Positions 17,793-27,882 of a stretch of DNA of 64,000 nt are shown piece by piece. The translations under genes and the position numbers were made by a program. The notes beneath the pieces are model-generated. The model was not told the DNA's origin, made no database searches, and saw only the letters and a program-made list of their open reading frames with translations. Numbering within the stretch: the first letter of the stretch is position 1; every line of letters begins with the position of its first letter. This DNA comes from Amycolatopsis azurea DSM 43854 (GTDB lineage: Bacteria; Actinomycetota; Actinomycetes; Mycobacteriales; Pseudonocardiaceae), in assembly GCF_001995215.1 (NCBI RefSeq), contig NZ_MUXN01000001.1:181611-245610 (forward strand), read 5' to 3'.

Positions 17793-19244
17793 TCAGTCGG
17801 CCGGTTCGGCACCGAGCGCCTGGAGGAACGAGCGCGCCCAGCGGTCGACGTCGTGCGTGAGGACTTGGCGACGCATGGCGCGCATACGGCGGCGGCCCTC
17901 TGCGGGGTCGAGCGTAATGGCTGTCTCCAAGGCGTTCTTCACCCCGTCCAGATCATGTGGGTTGACCAGTAGCGCACTGGTCAGCTCCGCCGCGGCGCCG
18001 GCGAACTCCGAAAGCACGAGCGAGCCGCCGAGATCGTGGCGGCAGGCGACGTACTCCTTGCAGACGAGGTTCATCCCGTCACGCAGGGGGGTCACCACCA
18101 TGACATCGGCCGCCGAAAAGAACGCGGCCAGTTCGGTCCGGTTCACGGACTGGTGCAGATAATGCACGACCGGGTGACCCACGCGGGCGAATTCACCGTT
18201 GATTCTTCCGACCATCTGCTCGATGTCGCCGCGCATTCGCTGGTAGTGCTCGACGCGCTCGCGGCTCGGCGTGGCCAGCTGGACGAACGTGACGTCCTCC
18301 GGACGGACGCGGCCCTCGTGCAGCAACTCGTGCAACGCCTGCAACCGCAGGTCGATGCCCTTGGTGTAATCGAGCCTGTCGACGCCGAGCAGGACCTTCT
18401 TCGGATTGCCCAGGTCACGCCGCAGCTGGGCGGCGCGTTCGGCGACACCCTTGGTCTTGGCGAGTTTGTCGAGGCCGATGGCGTCGATGGAGATCGGGAA
18501 CGCGCCGACCCGGACCGTGCGGTCGCCGACCTGCATCAGGCCGGGGCGGGTGCGGATGCCGACCGCGCCGCGGCTGGACTCGAGACCGGCCAGCTGCCGC
18601 GCCAGCCAGAGGAAGTTCTGCGCGCCACCCGGCCGGTGGAACCCGACGAGGTCGGCGCCGACCAGGCCGCGGACGATCTCGGTCCGCCACGGCATCTGCA
18701 TGAACAACTCGACCGGGGGAAACGGGATGTGCAGGAAGAACCCGATCCGGAGATCCGGGCGCAGTTCGCGGAGCATCGCCGGGACCAGCTGAAGCTGGTA
18801 GTCCTGGATCCACACGGTCGCGCCCTCGGCGGCGACCTGCGCGCTCGCCTCGGCGAAGCGCTTGTTCACCCGGACGTAGGACTCCCACCAGCTCCGGTCG
18901 AACACCGGCCGCGCCACCACGTCGTGGTACAGCGGCCAGAGCGTCGCGTTGGAGAAGCCTTCGTAGTAGTCGCGGACGTCGTCCGAGGTCAGGGAGACCG
19001 GGTGCAGGACCAGACCGTCGTCGTCGAATTCCTCGACTTCGACGTCGGGCACACCCGGCCACCCGACCCAGGCGCCCTTGCGGGACCGGAGGAACGGTTC
19101 GAGCGCCGACACCAGGCCACCGGGGCTCGCCGTCCAGCGCCTGCTCCCGTCGGCGGTCCGTTCGAGGTCCACCGGAAGCCGGTTCGCCACCACCACGAAA
19201 TCCGCGGAGGCCGTTCTGCTCGTCTCGGCCATTGCTTCGTCCAC
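17793..19244 (-). CDS. otsA: Trehalose-6-phosphate synthase
   Basis: GT20 glycosyltransferase joining a nucleotide-activated glucose to glucose-6-phosphate. Conserved blocks are VVVANRLPV at the N-terminus, [29 protein letters not shown] and [18 protein letters not shown] with [10 protein letters not shown], giving a full-length enzyme of about 483 residues. GTG at 19244 is chosen because GAGGGAG lies at ideal spacing; TTG at 19259 and ATG at 19232 are alternatives. It is the first gene of a two-gene trehalose operon with the otsB fusion. Confidence 0.93.
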   Translation of the reverse strand: MDEAMAETSRTASADFVVVANRLPVDLERTADGSRRWTASPGGLVSALEPFLRSRKGAWVGWPGVPDVEVEEFDDDGLVLHPVSLTSDDVRDYYEGFSNATLWPLYHDVVARPVFDRSWWESYVRVNKRFAEASAQVAAEGATVWIQDYQLQLVPAMLRELRPDLRIGFFLHIPFPPVELFMQMPWRTEIVRGLVGADLVGFHRPGGAQNFLWLARQLAGLESSRGAVGIRTRPGLMQVGDRTVRVGAFPISIDAIGLDKLAKTKGVAERAAQLRRDLGNPKKVLLGVDRLDYTKGIDLRLQALHELLHEGRVRPEDVTFVQLATPSRERVEHYQRMRGDIEQMVGRINGEFARVGHPVVHYLHQSVNRTELAAFFSAADVMVVTPLRDGMNLVCKEYVACRHDLGGSLVLSEFAGAAAELTSALLVNPHDLDGVKNALETAITLDPAEGRRRMRAMRRQVLTHDVDRWARSFLQALGAEPAD

Positions 19245-19326
19245 CAGCCGCTCCCTCAAACTCGCGGGTCGCTGCCCTAAGGGGAAACCCTATCGCGCGA
19301 GGAGGTCGCGGCCGGTCGCCGAGCGA

Positions 19327-20892
19327 TCACTCCAAGCGTCGTTCGGCGGGTTCCATCGGACCCGCCATCCGCGGTCCGGCGAATTTGCGTTCGAGCCTCC
19401 CGAGGCCCGTGCGCACCGGTTGCGCGAGGTATTCGCCGAGTACCACACCCGCGGCCAGGGCAAGCCCGATCGCGACCGCGGTCATGAGCGTCGAGATGTT
19501 GCCTCCGGGCTCGACACCCAATTGGTATAGACCACGATAGGTGGAGAGACCGGGGAGCAGGGGCGTGATGCCGGACACAGCCACCACGAGCGGCGTCACC
19601 TTGAGCCGCCTGGCGAGCACGCCGCCGCAGAAACCGACCAGCGTGGCGGCGATCGCCGACGAGCTCACGCCTTCGAAGCCGGTCACCATCAAGGCGCCGT
19701 AGACCGCGCCGCCGACCGCGCCCGCCGCTCCCGCGACGATCATCGCGCGCATCGTCGAATACGAGGCGAACGCGAAGCAGGCCGAAGCGCCGATGCTGCC
19801 GATGATGATGATCGGCAGGTCCTGCGGCGTGGAGGAGACGACCTCGGGCAGCGGGGTGAGCGGCATCTTGATCAGCTTCGCGATCTTCAGGGCGAGGACG
19901 ACGCCCGCGATCAGCCCGGCACTCATCAGCGCGGTTTCCATCGTGCGCCCGGCCGCCGTGACGTAGTAGCCGGTGATGGCGTCCTGCACGGCCGAAACCG
20001 TGGAAAGCCCGGACAACAGCACGGTGACGGCCGCGGCGACGACCAGCGTGGGTTTGTCCGTGGTGAGCAGGCCGCTGCTGACTATCGCCATCGCGGACAG
20101 GGTCGCGACCAGGCCGCCGATCACCTGCTGGAAGAAGAACGGCAGCGCGTAGCGGTTCAGGAAGCGGCCGAGCCGGTCGATGACGGCGCTGATCACCATC
20201 GCGACCAGCGCGACGTCGATGCTGCCGCCGAGGATCAGGGTGATGAACCCGGCCAGCCCGCCCCAGGCGGCCGTGGCCACCCAGCGGGGGTACGGGTGCG
20301 GCGCGGTGGTGATCCGCTGGAGTTCCTGCTGGGCCTCTTCGGCCCCGATGTTCCCGCGCACGATCCGTCGGACCAGCGTCTCCGTCTGGGTGAGCCGCGT
20401 GTAGTCGAGGCTGCGTGAGCGGACCACGCGCAGCGCCGTCACCGGCGCCATGTCGGTGCCGCGGTGGCAGGTCACCGTGATCGACGTGAAGATCACGTCG
20501 ACCTCGCAGTGCGGGAGACCGAGCGCGGAGGTCAGCGCGATGATCGTCGCCGTGACGTCGGAGGCGCCGGCGCCGCTGGACATCTGGACCTCGCCGATGC
20601 GCAGGACGAGATCCAGGACGAAGTTGACCGTCGTGTCGTCGGGCGGCTTCGGGCCCATCGTCTCTTCGCCGTCGACGGCGGGCTGCTCGGCCGTCGGGGC
20701 TTCGAGGATCTGCCAGGCGCGCCGGCGCAGGAGGTTCGGCCGGTGCGACCGAGCCTGGTGGATCGATCGCTCTCCGTCACGTTGGCGCGGCGCTTCCAGC
20801 AGCCATTCGCCACGTTCGGGTGTTTCGTCCTGGTTCTTTCCGACACCGCGTTCGCCGCGCTGGGCCCTCTTGGTGTGCTCGTTGATCTTCAT
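19327..20892 (-). CDS. ThrE-type threonine/serine exporter
   Basis: A 521-residue membrane protein of the ThrE family, known from Corynebacterium as a threonine/serine exporter. Residues 1-200 are mostly soluble and contain the DUF1212 start (VNFVLDLVLRIGEVQMSSGAGASDV). About ten transmembrane segments follow in two blocks, the second corresponding to the DUF3815 half. The chosen ATG has a textbook AGGAGGTG nine bases upstream. A charged 75-residue tail before the family domain is unusual in length. It diverges from phoD. Confidence 0.9.
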   Translation of the reverse strand: MKINEHTKRAQRGERGVGKNQDETPERGEWLLEAPRQRDGERSIHQARSHRPNLLRRRAWQILEAPTAEQPAVDGEETMGPKPPDDTTVNFVLDLVLRIGEVQMSSGAGASDVTATIIALTSALGLPHCEVDVIFTSITVTCHRGTDMAPVTALRVVRSRSLDYTRLTQTETLVRRIVRGNIGAEEAQQELQRITTAPHPYPRWVATAAWGGLAGFITLILGGSIDVALVAMVISAVIDRLGRFLNRYALPFFFQQVIGGLVATLSAMAIVSSGLLTTDKPTLVVAAAVTVLLSGLSTVSAVQDAITGYYVTAAGRTMETALMSAGLIAGVVLALKIAKLIKMPLTPLPEVVSSTPQDLPIIIIGSIGASACFAFASYSTMRAMIVAGAAGAVGGAVYGALMVTGFEGVSSSAIAATLVGFCGGVLARRLKVTPLVVAVSGITPLLPGLSTYRGLYQLGVEPGGNISTLMTAVAIGLALAAGVVLGEYLAQPVRTGLGRLERKFAGPRMAGPMEPAERRLE

Positions 20893-21042
20893 GATCGATC
20901 CACCTCCTCACTCTTGGTTCGAGGGACTTTCCCGAGGACCATCGGGGCCGGCGCCCCGACTGTTGCAGGAAACCCGAAGTGGCGTCCGCCACGTCCGGGG
21001 AAGATCATCGCGACGTCGTCGATCTGCGGCACACTGCAGGGC

Positions 21043-22623
21043 ATGGCGTCCTCTGTGAGCAGGCGATCCATCCTTCGCGCGGCCGGTGTCACCGCAGCCG
21101 GTACAGCGGCGACATTCACCCTTTCGGGGGCATCGAGCGGGGCGGGGACCCCGGTTTTCGGGCACGGCGTCGCCTCGGGTGACCCGATGCCCGATTCGGT
21201 GCTCCTCTGGACCCGGGTCACGCCCTCGGCCGAGGCCGTTCCGGGATCCGGAAAAGGCCTGGCGGTCGACGTCCGGTGGGAGGTGGCGAAGGACGCCGGA
21301 TTCGCGGACGTCGTCGCTCGCGGTCACCTCCGGACCGGACCGGAACGCGACCACACGGTGAAGGTGACGGCCGGCGGGCTGTGCCCGTCGGCCGCGTATT
21401 GGTACCGGTTCACGTCCCAAGGGGCGGTCTCGCCGACCGGGCGCACGCGGACGGCGCCTGCGCACGACGACGACGTCGCGAGGCTGCGGTTCGGCGTGGT
21501 CTCGTGTGCGAACTGGGCTGTCGGTCACTTCGCCCCCTACGGCTATCTGTCCGGCCGCGACGATCTGGACGCCTTCATTCACCTGGGTGACTACCTCTAC
21601 GAGGGAAATCCCAACCCTGCTGGTGATCTTCGGCCCTCGGTACCGCCCAACGAGTTGATCACCCTCGCGGATTACCGGCAACGTCACGCGATGTACAAGA
21701 CCGACGAGCGGCTGCGGCGGCTGCACGCCCGGCATCCGATGATCGCCACCTGGGACGACCACGAGGCGGCCGACAACGCCTGGTCCGGCGGCTCGCCGTC
21801 ACACGCCCCGGCGACCGAGGGCGGCTGGCTCGACCGGATGCGGGCGGCGCATCAGGCGTACTTCGAATGGATGCCCGTGCGGCATCGCGGTGACCGGCTG
21901 TACCGGCGGCTGAAGTTCGGGAAGCTGGCCGACCTCACCATGCTGGACCTGCGGACTTACCGGACCCAGCAGCCGGGTCCGGGTCCGGCTGCGGCCTCCG
22001 GGGAGGGCACGATCCTCGGCGACGAGCAGCGGCGATGGTTCCTTGAGGGCCTGGCGCGCGGGACGGCGTCGTGGAACCTGATCGGGAATTCGGTGATGGT
22101 CACGCCGATCAAGATTCCCGCGCTGCCCAGCCGCGAAAAACTCGCGCTGGACGGCCTGCTCGACGGCCAGCCGACCACGGTGAACACGGACCAGTGGGAC
22201 GGCTACACCGCCGACCGCCGCCAGGTCCTCGACACCATCGCCGCGCAAGGGCGGGGCAACACGGTGTTCCTGACCGGCGACGTCCACTCGTCCTGGGCGA
22301 ACGACGTGCCGCGGGACGGGACGAGCGTCGCGGTGGAGTTCGTCTGCCCGTCGGTCACCTCCGACAACATCGACGAACAGCTCGGCGTCCCGCCGCGGAC
22401 CGGCTCGCTCAAGGTCGAGGCGGCGCTCCGCGCGCTGAACCCGCACGTGCGCTTCGTGGAACTCGACTCGCACGGCCCCTGCGTCCTCGAAGTGACCCCG
22501 GACGCCGTCCGGATGAACTGGCACTACGTCGCCGACCGCCGAGACCCGGCGACCGCCGTGACGTTCGCGCACGCCTTCCGGACGGTGGCAGGGGAGCCCT
22601 GGGTGCGGCCTGCGGACGGCTGA
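21043..22623 (+). CDS. phoD: PhoD-like alkaline phosphatase, Tat-exported
   Basis: A 526-residue secreted metallophosphatase of the PhoD family (Ca/Fe-dependent phosphomonoesterase/diesterase). The N-terminus carries a twin-arginine signal, SRRSILRAAG, followed by an Ala/Thr-rich hydrophobic stretch. Catalytic motifs are HLGDYLYE, TWDDHEAADNAW and LTGDVHSSW, which bind the metals. ATG 21043 is preferred because it puts the Tat motif at residues 6-9; the longer open frame upstream lacks protein-like composition. It is probably controlled by phosphate, but no clear Pho box is visible. Confidence 0.93.
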   Translation: MASSVSRRSILRAAGVTAAGTAATFTLSGASSGAGTPVFGHGVASGDPMPDSVLLWTRVTPSAEAVPGSGKGLAVDVRWEVAKDAGFADVVARGHLRTGPERDHTVKVTAGGLCPSAAYWYRFTSQGAVSPTGRTRTAPAHDDDVARLRFGVVSCANWAVGHFAPYGYLSGRDDLDAFIHLGDYLYEGNPNPAGDLRPSVPPNELITLADYRQRHAMYKTDERLRRLHARHPMIATWDDHEAADNAWSGGSPSHAPATEGGWLDRMRAAHQAYFEWMPVRHRGDRLYRRLKFGKLADLTMLDLRTYRTQQPGPGPAAASGEGTILGDEQRRWFLEGLARGTASWNLIGNSVMVTPIKIPALPSREKLALDGLLDGQPTTVNTDQWDGYTADRRQVLDTIAAQGRGNTVFLTGDVHSSWANDVPRDGTSVAVEFVCPSVTSDNIDEQLGVPPRTGSLKVEAALRALNPHVRFVELDSHGPCVLEVTPDAVRMNWHYVADRRDPATAVTFAHAFRTVAGEPWVRPADG

Positions 22624-22634
22624 GGGGGCGCCGA

Positions 22635-22640
22635 TATACT
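22635..22640 (+). promoter_or_regulatory. Putative -10 element (TATACT) of tRNA-Thr
   Basis: TATACT lies 28 bases before the tRNA and is an unusually AT-rich hexamer in this context. No good -35 match is seen at the usual spacing. Confidence 0.4.
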
Positions 22641-22667
22641 GGGCTCGCCCGGGCTGCCCTGGGCAAG

Positions 22668-22740
22668 GCCGCTATAGCTCAGCTGGTAGAGCATCTGTCT
22701 TGTAAACAGAAGGTCAGGGGTTCGAGCCCCCTTGGCGGCT
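22668..22740 (+). tRNA. tRNA-Thr (TGT anticodon)
   Basis: A 73-nt cloverleaf: acceptor GCCGCTA pairs with TGGCGGC plus discriminator T; the D-arm is GCTCAGCTGGTAGAGC; the anticodon stem-loop CTGTCTTGTAAACAG presents TGT for threonine; the T-arm GGGGTTCGAGCCCC is canonical. CCA is not encoded. The lower-GC island begins immediately after the 3' end, which is a common integration site, although no duplicated 3' end was found in the window. Confidence 0.97.
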
Positions 22741-23759
22741 CAAGATCAAAATAGCCTTTGACCTGCTGATATGACATGAAATGCGATCAGGATTCATGTT
22801 CGGTTTGGGCTGGTTGGGCTCCGTTTCGTCTCCGTTTTCACTGCTGTGCCGAAGTCTGCGTGCACTGGGGCGTCGAGTCGGGTGATGACTTCATTCGGTT
22901 CGTCGGGATCTGTCGGTTTTGAGGTTTCTGCTCAGGGGCTGGACGTGCGGTCCCCCGCCGTTGCCAGCGTTCCCTTCGGTGCGTCGCCGCCGTAACGCAG
23001 GCTGCCTTGAGGGTCGTCGTCTGACCGCGTCTCTGTCGGGACCAGCCTTCGTTGCCGTGTGGCTGGAACAGCGGTTCGACGGAGAACCCGAGGTGGCGCC
23101 GCCTGGGGGCGTCGCCAGGTGTCCGCCGGACGTGAACTGCTACGGCCTCCTCTTGATCCCTTCTGTCTGTTTCGAGGCAATTCGCTCCCATGCTCGAATC
23201 GGGCCAGTCGATAGACATAGTGCAGCGTCTCGCGTTGTGTCGGCGACTTGTCGAAGTTGTAGACGTCGGCGTCGTCGTCCGGAAACGCGCTTAACAGTCC
23301 GGCATAGCGCCGGAGCGGTCTGCCGCTGCGGCAGGGGTAAGCCCGCGCGCGGCGCAGTGGGGCCGGCGGACCGTTTTGTGGGTCGTCCGAGCTTTCAGGT
23401 GGTCTCCATGTCTTCACTCGATGGCACCGGCGATCCTCAGGTCGGAGGCCCGGTCGCAGCTAGCTGTTGTCCTTTGTGGATGCCTAAGGCGGTGTTCGGT
23501 GCTGCTGCTCACTGCGTGAGCTTCAGGCGCTCCTTGGTGGCAACTTTGCGCGACTCGACTTCGGAGGACGTGTCTCCGACGCGCTGCCCAGACCCGCGGC
23601 GCAGTTGTTATTTTGCAACCATTTACCGTATTAAGTGGAAGGCTTTTCAGATCACTGGTGGATATCGCTATGAGCGAAAGTCATTGTTTTAGGTCTAAAG
23701 TGTCAGTTGGACTGTCTGCTGTGCGCTGAGGGGTGCAGTGTGGACGGTAGGCGGCAGGG
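22741..23759. other. One-kilobase gap after tRNA-Thr, probably decayed DNA
   Basis: No intact gene is supported. On the minus strand at 23163-23297 a protein-like stretch is visible (LLSAFPDDDADVYNFDKS, then RETLHYVYRLARFEHG), with no plausible start and different frames on each side, which looks like a gene remnant of unknown family. The expected integrase gene next to the tRNA is not recognisable. Near 23670 a 19-codon open frame (MSESHCFRSK...) lies between the putative promoter and the KAP gene. Confidence 0.55.
23605..23634 (+). promoter_or_regulatory. Putative promoter of the KAP NTPase gene
   Basis: TTGTTA, 18 bases, then TATTAA. Both hexamers resemble sigma-70 consensus and the segment stands out as AT-rich. 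It lies about 125 bases before the gene, leaving a long leader that contains a 19-codon open frame. Confidence 0.4.
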
Positions 23760-26700
23760 GTGGTTAATTTGGATGCAGATGTCGCGGTGAGATCCGGACT
23801 GCTCGGACACGAGGACTTGATTGAGGATCGAGAACTCACTGATGCCAACGAGGATCGGTTCGAGCATCAGCGCATAGCCGATCAACTTGTCGAGCTCGCG
23901 ACGAGCGTGGAGGCTCCGACGAACATCGCTTTATACGGTCCTTGGGGTTCGGGGAAGTCTGGTATCGCGAATCTCGTGAAAGGTAAGCTTCAGCAGGTTA
24001 AAGGGGTGCGGTTTATTCGTTTCGACGCGTTCAAGTACGCGGAAAATCCCCTACGTCGGAACTTCGTGACAGCCGCGGCGAAAGAGCTCGGTGTGACCGA
24101 TGCGAAGTATCATGAAGACTTGTACTCGGGTCGTACCCGCACCGACATTCGTGTCCCTGCCACGAGTATCCGGAAGCTTGTCGAGGTTTTCGCCATACTG
24201 CTTGTCGTCATGGTAGCCCTTATCGTGGGCGCCATTGCCGTCATCGCCCTGTTCCAGGCCGGTCCTTTCGGTGAGAACTTCGCTAAAATGTCCGGCACCG
24301 CCGTCACGGCTGGACTGGTGCCTGCGACGCTCCTGTCGGGGTTGATCGCACTAGTCGGCAAGAACCTCGCGGCCGAACGCAGCCTGTCCAAGCCGGACAG
24401 CGACGAGCAGTTCGAAGCTCTCCTCGCCGATCTGGTGAAGGACTCGAAAGCGGACCGTGTGGTGATCTTCGTCGACGAGCTCGATCGATGCAGCTCGGAA
24501 GATGTAGTCGCCACGTTGGATGCCGTGCGAACCTTCCTCGGAACCAACCAGTGTGTCTTCATAGTTGCAGCTGATCAGCAGGTACTCGAAGAGGCCCTGT
24601 CACGGAAATCGCAGCAACCCACCCCCGTGACGGCACACAATCCCTACTACAGCACCGGAAGCGCCTACCTCGACAAGGTCTTCCAGTACCAGATCAGCCT
24701 GCCCGCCCTGCTTGCTCCCAATATCGGCGAGTTCGCCCTGAACCTGGTGCAGACTCGTGAGTCCGGCGTCTGGAAGGAACTGACCAACCTTCCGCTCGTC
24801 ATCTCAGTCCTGATTCCCAGCCACGTGACCAGCCCGCGCCGGGTGAAGCACCTGCTCAACACGTTCGCCCTGACCTACCGGCTCGCCGAGGATCGACACC
24901 GGACCGGGCATCTCCACGAGAACCCCGTGCAGTCGGCGACCGCGCTGGCGAAACTGGTGTGCCTTCGAGTGGAGTTCCCCCTGTTCGGCCGGGACCTGAT
25001 CATCGACCCAGACCTTCCCTCGCATGTGCTGGAGTTACAGGATTCCAGATCCCTGCCGGAGAACCTCGCCCCTGACGTGAAAGAGCTCGCCCAGGGTTAC
25101 AACAAGCCGGAGGCCAAGCTAGCGCCGCTGATGGTCGGGGAGGGTGACGAAAACGGCGAAGGCGTGGATGGTGCCGGAGACAAACGGGTCACTGACACCC
25201 GTCATACCCATCATCGCCAGCTGCTCAACTACCTGCGGCGGACGCGCACCGTCGAGGGGCCGTCCCGCGATCTTGTATTCCTGCGGAGCGAGGAGAGTCT
25301 GTTCGGTCTCGAGACCGCGTCCGCGAAGCGGCTCGTGGCGTCCGCCGAGGATGGTGACACCAAGGCGGTTGTGGATACGGTCGGCGCGGAGGACGTGCCT
25401 CAGGACCAGTGTGACGCCGCGTTGCGCTATCTCACGACGCGTATGCGTCATTCCTTCGGTGTCGCGGAGCAGAATATCGCCAGCGTCCTCGTCGACCTGG
25501 TCAAACAGCGGCCTGACCTGTCATACCAGATCGTGGCAGACGAGGTCCTCGCCTCGATCTCCAACCTCGCACAGTCCGGCACCGACATCTTGACGGCGAG
25601 CAACGCTTCGGGTGCCTGGCATCTGGCGCTGTGCGCGACAGGCGACACGGACAGGCTTCGACGGCGGATCATCCAGATCGCCCGAGATGATAAGGACGCG
25701 GATGCCCAGTTCATCCTGCAGGAGCCACGGGCCGCAGCCGCCGATGGCGCGGGTACCAGCGCACTTCTGGTCCGTGGTTTGTGCAGCCCGGACCGCGAGA
25801 CGACACTCGCGACGCTTCGCGCATTGGACGCCTCCGCCAGGCTTGAGTTGTTGCGGCTTGTCCGGACGTTGCCGAGTCTGCTGGCCGAGGCGCTGAACAC
25901 CCCGCCTGACACGGAACCAGCCCAACCCGCCACTGCTGCCGCCCCCGCGACTACGGCTTCCACTGCGACCGCAGTGCCTCAGCCGGTCGAATCCAAGCAG
26001 GCGACAGTCGCAAAGCAGGCCATTGAAAGCCTCGCAGTTCTGGCTCACGACCTGCGCAGTGACGACCCAAACTCGGCCTACGCGATCGTGGAGCTGGTTC
26101 TCGCCATCGATAACCAGTACGGACGCACGCAGATCGACAAGATCATCTCTGACCTGCCACCCACATCGGACAGTGATTTGGCCGGACAGATACTCCGTTC
26201 GGTTGAGCTCCGTTCCGTGAAGGCATGGCCCCGATGGTTGGCGGCGATCACTCCCGGCTGCCGCGTCACCGACGCCGATCAGCTCTGGGCAAGACTCGTC
26301 ACCACGCTGTGGAACAGCGCCACGAGCAAACAGTCACCAGGCGTCGCCGACGTCGAGCGCGCCGCATCGGCACTGCTCACCCAGATCGAGCCGCTACCTC
26401 AAGCTCGGCCCGACATCACCGATGAGGTCGTGAAGACCGTCGGAGAAACGGTCGAGACCAACTCCGATGCGGCCTCAAGGCAGCCCGCCGTCATTGCCGC
26501 GCACGTGCTGGCTGCACACGGATTCGTGGACGCCACATTGTTGACCACAACCTTGATGGACTCGTTGACGAAGACCCTACGCGCTGACATCGCCGAGGAC
26601 GACCGCGGAGACGCCCTGAGGTTGTACCTCTTCGAGACCGTTCCGGAAGTGTTCAAGAACGAGGTCGAGCGAGACGGCGCCACCACGCCGGCGATCGACT

Positions 26701-27500
26701 TGATGACCGCCCTGACCGAAGAACACTGGATGACGCGTTTCGGCCGCGTGCACCTCCTGCTCCGGTCACTGGACCACGCCGGACAACATCTGCCCGCGTT
26801 TTCCCTGCTGCTGCCCACTGCCGACACAATGACGACATTGGCCGACGAGCTCGTAGACCGCTCCGCGGAGCCGCTGGCCTCCTGGCTGCGGCTCGCGATG
26901 GTCACTCCAGCCGACGCCCGGGCGTTACTCTCGACCGCAGCCGGGACACCGCTCCTAACACCGGACGTCGTGGCGGCTTTCAAGCAGATCACCGCCGGCT
27001 GGAACGACGAAGAGCACCTCGAGTTCGTTCGGGCATTTGTGGGCAAGCCTGAGTCATCGATACCGGACACGAAGATAATCACCGCGATCGACCTCACCGG
27101 AGCGAACGAAGGCGGTGTCGTCGAAACACTGGTCGAGCGATACAACGCGAGCACAAACAACTCCATGCGCATCGCGGTGCTGAACTTATGGGCGGCCGCC
27201 TCGATCAGGAAGGATCCCGAACGAGTCGAGCTTTTCAAGCAAGTAGCGATCGTCATGCTGGAGCTGAGGTCCAACGGCAGCCCCAACGCCGAAGCGATCA
27301 AAGCTGTCTTCCGCGTCATGCCACAGATCGGGCCCCCGCCGAGAAAAGTACGCAGCGCCTTCAACACCGCAGCACAACGAGCGGTCGACGGTAAAAAAGA
27401 TCTGGAAAATGCTGCTCTTCAAGGCCTCAAACCGCTGGGGTACGCGACGAAATTGGCTGGCCGCTTCACCGCCCGCCAAGTGATTGACTTCACCAAGTAA
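23760..27500 (+). CDS. Membrane-anchored KAP-family P-loop NTPase
   Basis: A 1246-residue protein. Walker A is GPWGSGKS at residues 61-68 and Walker B is VVIFVDELDRCSS around 234-246, the KAP signature. Two transmembrane segments (about 141-165 and 181-200) are inserted between the Walker motifs, the typical KAP topology with the NTPase inside the cell. The conserved TSPRRVKHLLN motif follows near residue 360. The last 700 residues are helical and repeat-like, with no domain I recognise. KAP proteins include F-plasmid PifA, which excludes phage T7, so a defence role is plausible. The start is GTG (23760) or TTG (23769). Codon use is less GC-rich than flanking genes. Confidence 0.85.
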   Translation: MVNLDADVAVRSGLLGHEDLIEDRELTDANEDRFEHQRIADQLVELATSVEAPTNIALYGPWGSGKSGIANLVKGKLQQVKGVRFIRFDAFKYAENPLRRNFVTAAAKELGVTDAKYHEDLYSGRTRTDIRVPATSIRKLVEVFAILLVVMVALIVGAIAVIALFQAGPFGENFAKMSGTAVTAGLVPATLLSGLIALVGKNLAAERSLSKPDSDEQFEALLADLVKDSKADRVVIFVDELDRCSSEDVVATLDAVRTFLGTNQCVFIVAADQQVLEEALSRKSQQPTPVTAHNPYYSTGSAYLDKVFQYQISLPALLAPNIGEFALNLVQTRESGVWKELTNLPLVISVLIPSHVTSPRRVKHLLNTFALTYRLAEDRHRTGHLHENPVQSATALAKLVCLRVEFPLFGRDLIIDPDLPSHVLELQDSRSLPENLAPDVKELAQGYNKPEAKLAPLMVGEGDENGEGVDGAGDKRVTDTRHTHHRQLLNYLRRTRTVEGPSRDLVFLRSEESLFGLETASAKRLVASAEDGDTKAVVDTVGAEDVPQDQCDAALRYLTTRMRHSFGVAEQNIASVLVDLVKQRPDLSYQIVADEVLASISNLAQSGTDILTASNASGAWHLALCATGDTDRLRRRIIQIARDDKDADAQFILQEPRAAAADGAGTSALLVRGLCSPDRETTLATLRALDASARLELLRLVRTLPSLLAEALNTPPDTEPAQPATAAAPATTASTATAVPQPVESKQATVAKQAIESLAVLAHDLRSDDPNSAYAIVELVLAIDNQYGRTQIDKIISDLPPTSDSDLAGQILRSVELRSVKAWPRWLAAITPGCRVTDADQLWARLVTTLWNSATSKQSPGVADVERAASALLTQIEPLPQARPDITDEVVKTVGETVETNSDAASRQPAVIAAHVLAAHGFVDATLLTTTLMDSLTKTLRADIAEDDRGDALRLYLFETVPEVFKNEVERDGATTPAIDLMTALTEEHWMTRFGRVHLLLRSLDHAGQHLPAFSLLLPTADTMTTLADELVDRSAEPLASWLRLAMVTPADARALLSTAAGTPLLTPDVVAAFKQITAGWNDEEHLEFVRAFVGKPESSIPDTKIITAIDLTGANEGGVVETLVERYNASTNNSMRIAVLNLWAAASIRKDPERVELFKQVAIVMLELRSNGSPNAEAIKAVFRVMPQIGPPPRKVRSAFNTAAQRAVDGKKDLENAALQGLKPLGYATKLAGRFTARQVIDFTK

Positions 27501-27601
27501 TGTCAGAGTAGGCGGAATGCCGACGACTTCACGTCGGACTCGATGCCCATGTTCATATGGCGTACCTGTATAGGTTGGGTGCTAGCGCCGACCGCCGGTG
27601 T

Positions 27602-27724
27602 CTATGGCGCGTTGCAGGTCCAGCAGCGCGCCGTGGTGATGGTTTCGCGCTCCCGTCCAAGTAGAACCTCGTCGAGATAGGCTGGCGTTGATTCGACTCC
27701 CGCAGATGCCGCCACGGGGTTCAT
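27602..27724 (-). CDS. Possible 40-residue protein with C-terminal CxxC
   Basis: A short frame beginning MNPVAASAGVESTPAYLDEV and ending CWTCNAP. The composition is protein-like and the CxxCNA end resembles the CSTCNA zinc-ribbon start in the island protein at 29092. There is no good ribosome-binding site, so this may be a remnant or chance. I cannot assign a function. Confidence 0.25.
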   Translation of the reverse strand: MNPVAASAGVESTPAYLDEVLLGRERETITTARCWTCNAP

Positions 27725-27839
27725 ACTGGTGCCATTGTCGAGTTGCCAGGTTCGATGGACGGTGGAGATCTGGGTGCGCTACGCGCCACGTTAACCACCA
27801 CCAGGCCCGGCGCGGGACGACGTAGCCTATTCATTCGTC

Positions 27840-27869
27840 TCGGCCCGTTCGGTCTGCGAACGGGGCCGA
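27840..27869 (-). terminator. Hairpin after the HEPN-like gene
   Basis: TCGGCCCGTTCG and its near-complement CGAACGGGGCCGA with a five-base loop, 14 bases beyond the minus-strand stop at 27883. There is one bulged base and no strong T-tract. Confidence 0.5.
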
Positions 27870-27882
27870 CCGCTGGTGGCGA

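Larger units (their letters stand above)
27501..27882. other. Gap between convergent island genes
   Basis: Only a weak candidate gene is seen (27602-27724) and a terminator-like hairpin near 27840. A short hairpin, CCGACG...CGTCGG, about 25 bases after the KAP stop may end that transcript. Confidence 0.5.

Noticed and set aside
20464..21042. Upstream extension of PhoD by 193 codons
   Set aside because: It runs antisense through the ThrE gene and would bury the Tat signal inside the protein.
22668..22740. attL/attR direct repeat of the tRNA-Thr 3' end
   Set aside because: I looked for a second copy of the T-arm and acceptor sequence downstream, including near 33.3 kb and 36.2 kb, and found none.
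22919..23692. A 257-codon plus-strand frame after the tRNA
   Set aside because: The translation has many Arg, Cys and Ser with no domain-like order, no ribosome-binding site, and competing frames. Treated as decayed DNA.
23670..23729. A 19-codon frame as leader peptide of the KAP gene
   Set aside because: Reasonable start context, but no stem-loops or repeated codons that would suggest attenuation; noted only.
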